From: Halomonas halophila
GTDB lineage: Bacteria > Pseudomonadota > Gammaproteobacteria > Pseudomonadales > Halomonadaceae
DNA length: 8,992 bases
Assembly: GCA_002433675.1 (NCBI GenBank)
Contig: DJIP01000182.1
Span: 9,402 to 18,393 of the forward strand
Direction of reading: 5' to 3'
Part shown: piece by piece, positions 6,136 to 8,992 of the stretch
How positions within the stretch are numbered: position 1 is the stretch's first letter
Layout: the number at the start of each line of letters is the position of its first letter
Program-made: the position numbers and the translations under genes
Notes under the pieces: model-generated
The model's database searches: none
Told to the model about the DNA's origin: nothing
Seen by the model: only the letters and a program-made list of their open reading frames with translations

Positions 6136-6171
6136 TCGAACCTTTCTATTTCGCTTATAGGAAATGGATGT
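6135..6171. promoter_or_regulatory. OxyR-like binding site
   Basis: OxyR sites consist of four tetramers, ATAG-N7-CTAT-N7-ATAG-N7-CTAT. Here the spacing holds exactly: ATCG (6135-6138), CTAT (6146-6149), ATAG (6157-6160) and ATGT (6168-6171), matching 13 of 16 bases with both central tetramers perfect. The site abuts the -35 of the catalase promoter, the usual position for OxyR activation of peroxide-defence genes. It is a motif match only; no oxyR gene is in the window. Confidence 0.5.
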
Positions 6172-6221
6172 TTAGCGGTACTATTTATGCTATTCACGAT
6201 GCATGTAACGTATCTTGCACC

Positions 6222-6258
6222 ACCGCCGCCGGCGGTTCGATCCTGAAGGAAAGCCTTC
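6222..6258 (+). promoter_or_regulatory. Hairpins over the cyclase ribosome-binding site
   Basis: ACCGCC (6222-6227) pairs with GGCGGT (6231-6236). GAAGG (6245-6249) pairs with CCTTC (6254-6258) around AAAG. The second stem contains the Shine-Dalgarno AAGGA (6246-6250) and ends directly before the GTG start at 6259. The spacing from AAGGA to GTG is 8 nt, which supports this start, but the stem would hide the site when folded. No known c-di-GMP riboswitch is recognised. Confidence 0.45.
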
Positions 6259-8238
6259 GTGCCCAAGCTGTGCAAATTTGTCGCTTCGCTCTCGCTGCAG
6301 TTGAGAATGATGACTGGCCTGGCGATGACCTGGGTTGTCGTGGTGACGATCCTGCTGGCATGGGGCTGGTACACCGGCAAGGATCTGGTGCGTGAGGTGA
6401 ATTTTTCTCACCTGCGTTACGAGACCCATCTGATCGCCGATGAGGTAACCGAAGAGATCGAGACACGCCTGGCGATGCTTGAGCGGGTGGCGTCCAGACA
6501 CTCGAGTGGCGCAATACTCGATCCCGGCGGTGGGGTGTTGCAGGGCAACAGCGTACTGCTCGAACTGTTCGACGGCCTGGTGGTATTCGACGGCGACGGC
6601 AGGGTGGTCACCGATTGGCCGGTGACACCAGGGCGCGAAGGGCTCGATATCAGCGATCGCGAGTACTTTCGCTTTATGCGCGAGGTCGGGCGGCCCTACG
6701 TCAGTGAACCCATCTATGGACGTATTACCGGGCTTCCGCTAGTGCTGTTGCTGGTGCCGTTGCAGGGAGACGACGGGCGCTTCTTGGGGGCCCTGGGAGG
6801 CGTGGTCGAGGTCCATTCCGGCGGAATCTTTCGTCGCTTGAGCCGAGTCCGACTGGGTGACGACGGCTACGCGGCCGTGTTCAGCGCCTCGGGGCAGGTG
6901 CTCTACCATCCTGACCGTAGGCGCGTGATGGGGACGCTGGGAGACCTGTCCCACAACCCGGCCCTGGACCTGGCCCTCGATGGCTGGGAGGGCGAGCGTT
7001 TTGGACCTACGGTAAATGGTGAAATGACCTTTCAGGCTTACCGGCAGGTGTGGCCGGCGGACTGGATCGTCGGCGTGTTCTTGCCGGAAGGCCAGGTATT
7101 GGCGCCCTTGTGGGGCTTGCTGAAGCGCTTGAGCTGGGTTGGGGTGGGTATCGCGCTATTGCTGCTGCCGCTGCTGGGCTGGATGGTGTGGCTGCTGCTA
7201 CGGCCGCTTTACCAGTTGCAGTCGCAGATCGCCCAGGTAGGCAAGGGGCTGCGTGGTCGCGTCGTGCTGGGTACCGAGATGAAGGAATTGACCCAGGTCG
7301 CCGAGGCTTTCAATGCCGTGGAGGTCGAGAGAAACCGGGCGCTGAATGATCTGCGCGGACGTCAGGCGTTTCTCGACAGCGTGCTGGCGTCCTCGCCGGT
7401 GGGCATGTTCGTGACCGACACCCAGGGTCGCATTACCTACATGAACGACGCCCTGGCCCAGTTGACCGGCCGTACCATGAAGGGGCAGGACCGCTACGGT
7501 TGGGTCCAGGCGATCCACGCCGAGGATCGTGATGCGGCGATCGAACTGTGGCGCTTCAGCATGGCCTCAGGAGAGGATTTTCTGCGTCAGTATCGCTACT
7601 GGCGGGCCGATGGTGAGCTTCTGTGGCTGGAGGTTCACGCCAGCCAGGTCGCCATCGATGCCGAGGTGATCGGCTTCGTCGGTACCGTCAAGGACATTAC
7701 CGCCCGTCGCCAGCAGGAGGCGATGCGCCAGTGGGAGGCCGAACATGATCCCCTTACCGGTCTATTGAACCGCCGTGGCTTCGAGCGTCGCCTCGAGGAG
7801 GCCATGGCGGATTGGCGCAAGATGGCCAAGCCCTCCGTCCTGATGCTGTTCGACCTGGATCGCTTCAAGCCGATCAACGATGAAGGCGGCCATCCGCTCG
7901 GTGACGAGATGCTGCGCCGCATCGCCCAGGAAGTCTGTGGTTGTGTGCGCAGCAGCGATCACGTGGCACGCCAGGGTGGTGATGAATTCTCGGTACTGCT
8001 GCCAAGTTGCACGCTGGCTCAGGCGCAACGTATCGGCGAGGCCATCCTGACGGTGATCAACGATACCACCGTGGTCCACGAGGGGCGTGAATACCACGTC
8101 ACCACGAGCCTTGGTATTACCGAGTTTCGTGAAGGCGATGCCGATATCCACGCCCCCATCGAACGTGCCGATGCGGCCAGCTACGCGGCCAAGCGCCAGG
8201 GGCGCAATCGCCTGGTGGTGGACGAGAGCGAGGCGTGA
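6259..8238 (+). CDS. Membrane sensor diguanylate cyclase (Cache-like, HAMP-like, PAS, GGDEF)
   Basis: The product has 659 residues and is predicted to make c-di-GMP from two GTP. Start: GTG at 6259 with AAGGA 8 nt upstream; ATGs at 6307 and 6310 lack one. Transmembrane helices at about 17-38 and 291-314 flank a periplasmic region resembling dCache ligand sensors, with DREYFRFMREVGRPYVSEP at about 134-152. A HAMP-like linker (315-367) and a PAS domain (about 370-485; SPVGMFVTDTQGRITYMN) follow. The GGDEF domain starts with HDPLTGLLNRRGFE (496-509). It has the metal and guanine residues in FDLDRFKPIND (531-541), an intact GGDEF motif (573-577) and an RSSD inhibitory site (564-567), five residues before it. 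It should therefore be catalytically active and product-inhibited. There is no EAL domain. The ligand is unknown. The gene is divergent from the catalase and stands alone, with a terminator after it. No convincing promoter was found upstream. Confidence 0.95.
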   Translation: MPKLCKFVASLSLQLRMMTGLAMTWVVVVTILLAWGWYTGKDLVREVNFSHLRYETHLIADEVTEEIETRLAMLERVASRHSSGAILDPGGGVLQGNSVLLELFDGLVVFDGDGRVVTDWPVTPGREGLDISDREYFRFMREVGRPYVSEPIYGRITGLPLVLLLVPLQGDDGRFLGALGGVVEVHSGGIFRRLSRVRLGDDGYAAVFSASGQVLYHPDRRRVMGTLGDLSHNPALDLALDGWEGERFGPTVNGEMTFQAYRQVWPADWIVGVFLPEGQVLAPLWGLLKRLSWVGVGIALLLLPLLGWMVWLLLRPLYQLQSQIAQVGKGLRGRVVLGTEMKELTQVAEAFNAVEVERNRALNDLRGRQAFLDSVLASSPVGMFVTDTQGRITYMNDALAQLTGRTMKGQDRYGWVQAIHAEDRDAAIELWRFSMASGEDFLRQYRYWRADGELLWLEVHASQVAIDAEVIGFVGTVKDITARRQQEAMRQWEAEHDPLTGLLNRRGFERRLEEAMADWRKMAKPSVLMLFDLDRFKPINDEGGHPLGDEMLRRIAQEVCGCVRSSDHVARQGGDEFSVLLPSCTLAQAQRIGEAILTVINDTTVVHEGREYHVTTSLGITEFREGDADIHAPIERADAASYAAKRQGRNRLVVDESEA

Positions 8239-8247
8239 GGCCGTTCG

Positions 8248-8271
8248 CACCGACGACGCCACCGACGACCC
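8248..8271 (+). repeat. 12-bp tandem duplication just after the cyclase stop
   Basis: CACCGACGACGC (8248-8259) is followed by CACCGACGACCC (8260-8271), 11 of 12 bases identical. It is a short repeat in non-coding spacer; no function is suggested. Confidence 0.45.
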
Positions 8272-8312
8272 CATCGCCAACCACCCGACGACTTTCAGTC
8301 TGCTGTGTCAGC

Positions 8313-8350
8313 GCCTGGGCGACGTCGGTCGACGTGCGCAGGCACTTTTT
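8313..8350 (+). terminator. Probable rho-independent terminator of the cyclase gene
   Basis: The outer stem is GCCTG (8313-8317) with CAGGC (8339-8343). The inner stem is ACGTCG (8322-8327) with CGACGT (8330-8335), and partial pairing lies between them. AC and then five T (8346-8350) follow. The stem is interrupted, so it is weaker than the other two plus-strand terminators in the window, but its position before the convergent TPR gene fits. Confidence 0.6.
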
Positions 8351-8386
8351 CATCCAGGCCGAGGGGGCGGGGCATCTTCAGGGATG

Positions 8387-8992
8387 CTATTGGTTGCCGC
8401 GTAGCTGTCGCTCCAGCTGCCCCAGACGTGGGTCGTCCGGGCGCAGTCGTCGCAACTCGGCCAGGGCCGACAGTGCCTGGGGGATGCGCCCACTGGTGGC
8501 GTTGACGTAGACCAGGGCGTAGAGCAGGTCGGGATCTCCGGGGGCCTGCCGGCGTCCCCGCTCGAGTGCCGCCAGAGCCTCGTCCTTGCGTCCCAGGCGG
8601 TCCAGCATCAGTCCGCGGTTGTAGTGGGTGCGGGCATGGCCCGGGCGCCATTCGGCCGCCTTCTCGAGCCAGGACAGGGCTTCTTGTATCCCACCCTCCT
8701 CTTGCATCCCTCCACTCTCTGCCAGCGACAGTGCCAGCAGGTAGGCCAGGTGGCCTCGATCAGGCGTGGGCATGCCATCGAGGGCGATGCCGTCCTTCAG
8801 CAGTTCTCGGGCGTCCTGTTGGCGGCCTTCGGCGCTGAGCTGGGTGACCAGATTGGCGCGAGCCGGCAGGAAGTAGGGGTCCATCGCCAGCGCCGCACGA
8901 TACTGTTGCTCGGCTTCGTCCTCGCGTCCGGTGCGCGCCAGCAGAACCGCCAGGTTGAGGCGGTTGCCGGGCAGGTCGGCGTTCTGCTCCAG
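8387..8992 (-). CDS. Tetratricopeptide-repeat protein, C-terminal part (start outside window)
   Basis: The frame is open to the last base of the window, giving at least 201 residues; the ATG at 8884 is internal. Successive TPR units are visible, for example LNLAVLLARTGREDEAEQQYRAAL, then ANLVTQLSAEGRQQDARELL, HYNRGLMLDRLGRKDEALAALERG and ALVYVNATSGRIPQALSALAEL. Each has the small/large residue spacing and the ending A..L.P-type turn of TPRs. TPRs are protein-interaction scaffolds. The pattern NADLP.NRLNLAVLLAR...PYFLPARANL resembles the TPR tail of some multihaem c-type cytochrome/TPR proteins, but the diagnostic CxxCH motifs would lie outside the window, so this is only a suggestion. Residues around SGGMQEEGGIQE form an insertion inside one repeat. 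The gene is convergent with the cyclase. A 5-bp hairpin (8372-8387) overlaps the stop but lacks a T-run, so no minus-strand terminator was found. Confidence 0.85.
   Translation of the reverse strand: MEQNADLPGNRLNLAVLLARTGREDEAEQQYRAALAMDPYFLPARANLVTQLSAEGRQQDARELLKDGIALDGMPTPDRGHLAYLLALSLAESGGMQEEGGIQEALSWLEKAAEWRPGHARTHYNRGLMLDRLGRKDEALAALERGRRQAPGDPDLLYALVYVNATSGRIPQALSALAELRRLRPDDPRLGQLERQLRGNQ
8682..8717 (-). repeat. Imperfect 18-bp duplication within the TPR gene
   Basis: Two adjacent 18-bp units (8682-8699 and 8700-8717; 13 of 18 bases shared) encode EGGIQE and SGGMQE on the minus strand. They insert six residues between the helices of one TPR, so they probably lengthen a loop. Confidence 0.5.

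Noticed and set aside
8372..8387. GCATC/GATGC hairpin as a terminator for the TPR gene
   Set aside because: Only 5 bp, overlaps the stop codon and is followed on the minus strand by a C-rich stretch rather than T.
8235..8510. Small plus-strand frame starting at a GTG overlapping the cyclase stop
   Set aside because: It is low-complexity Thr/Pro/Arg sequence without a Shine-Dalgarno that runs antisense into the TPR gene. A second frame (about 8240-8404) reads smoothly too, but shows no recognisable domain.

Overview
This GC-rich window reads like chromosomal DNA of a halophilic gammaproteobacterium, most likely Halomonas or a close relative. That assignment is an inference. It rests on an Asp-rich general porin with a gammaproteobacterial signal peptide and a terminal Phe, on a ProQ/FinO-domain protein, and on overall codon style. 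No rRNA, tRNA, CRISPR array or insertion sequence was seen.

Layout: (1) Positions 1-1506 (+) hold the 3' part of a ProQ/FinO-family RNA-binding protein. Its RNA-binding domain is preceded by a long heptad-repeat coiled coil and a Gln/Glu/Ala-rich linker. (2) Positions 1507-1990 are non-coding, with several inverted repeats and candidate promoters for the porin. (3) Positions 1991-3130 (+) encode an outer-membrane porin. It is followed by three stem-loops, the last a textbook intrinsic terminator. A near-consensus sigma70-type promoter with a dyad in its spacer lies between the porin stop codon and that terminator. (4) Positions 3233-4399 (+) encode an unrecognised exported protein built from two copies of the same roughly 100-residue domain joined by an Ala/Ser linker, with its own terminator. 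(5) Positions 4627-6072 (-) encode a small-subunit (clade 3-like) haem catalase with its own terminator and an OxyR-like site abutting its promoter. (6) Positions 6259-8238 (+) encode a membrane sensor diguanylate cyclase (periplasmic Cache-like domain, HAMP-like segment, PAS, GGDEF), divergent from the catalase. Its GTG start has a Shine-Dalgarno sequence buried in a small hairpin. (7) Positions 8387-8992 (-) hold the 3' part of a TPR protein, convergent with the cyclase.

The genes are mostly single transcription units separated by strong terminators. Envelope functions (porin, exported duplicated-domain protein), peroxide defence (catalase) and c-di-GMP signalling sit side by side, but the sequence does not prove they form one pathway. 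I see no clear multi-gene novel system. The items most worth a second look are the promoter hidden in the porin 3' UTR, the uncharacterised duplicated-domain exported protein, the coiled-coil/ProQ architecture, and the regulatory region shared by the catalase and the cyclase.
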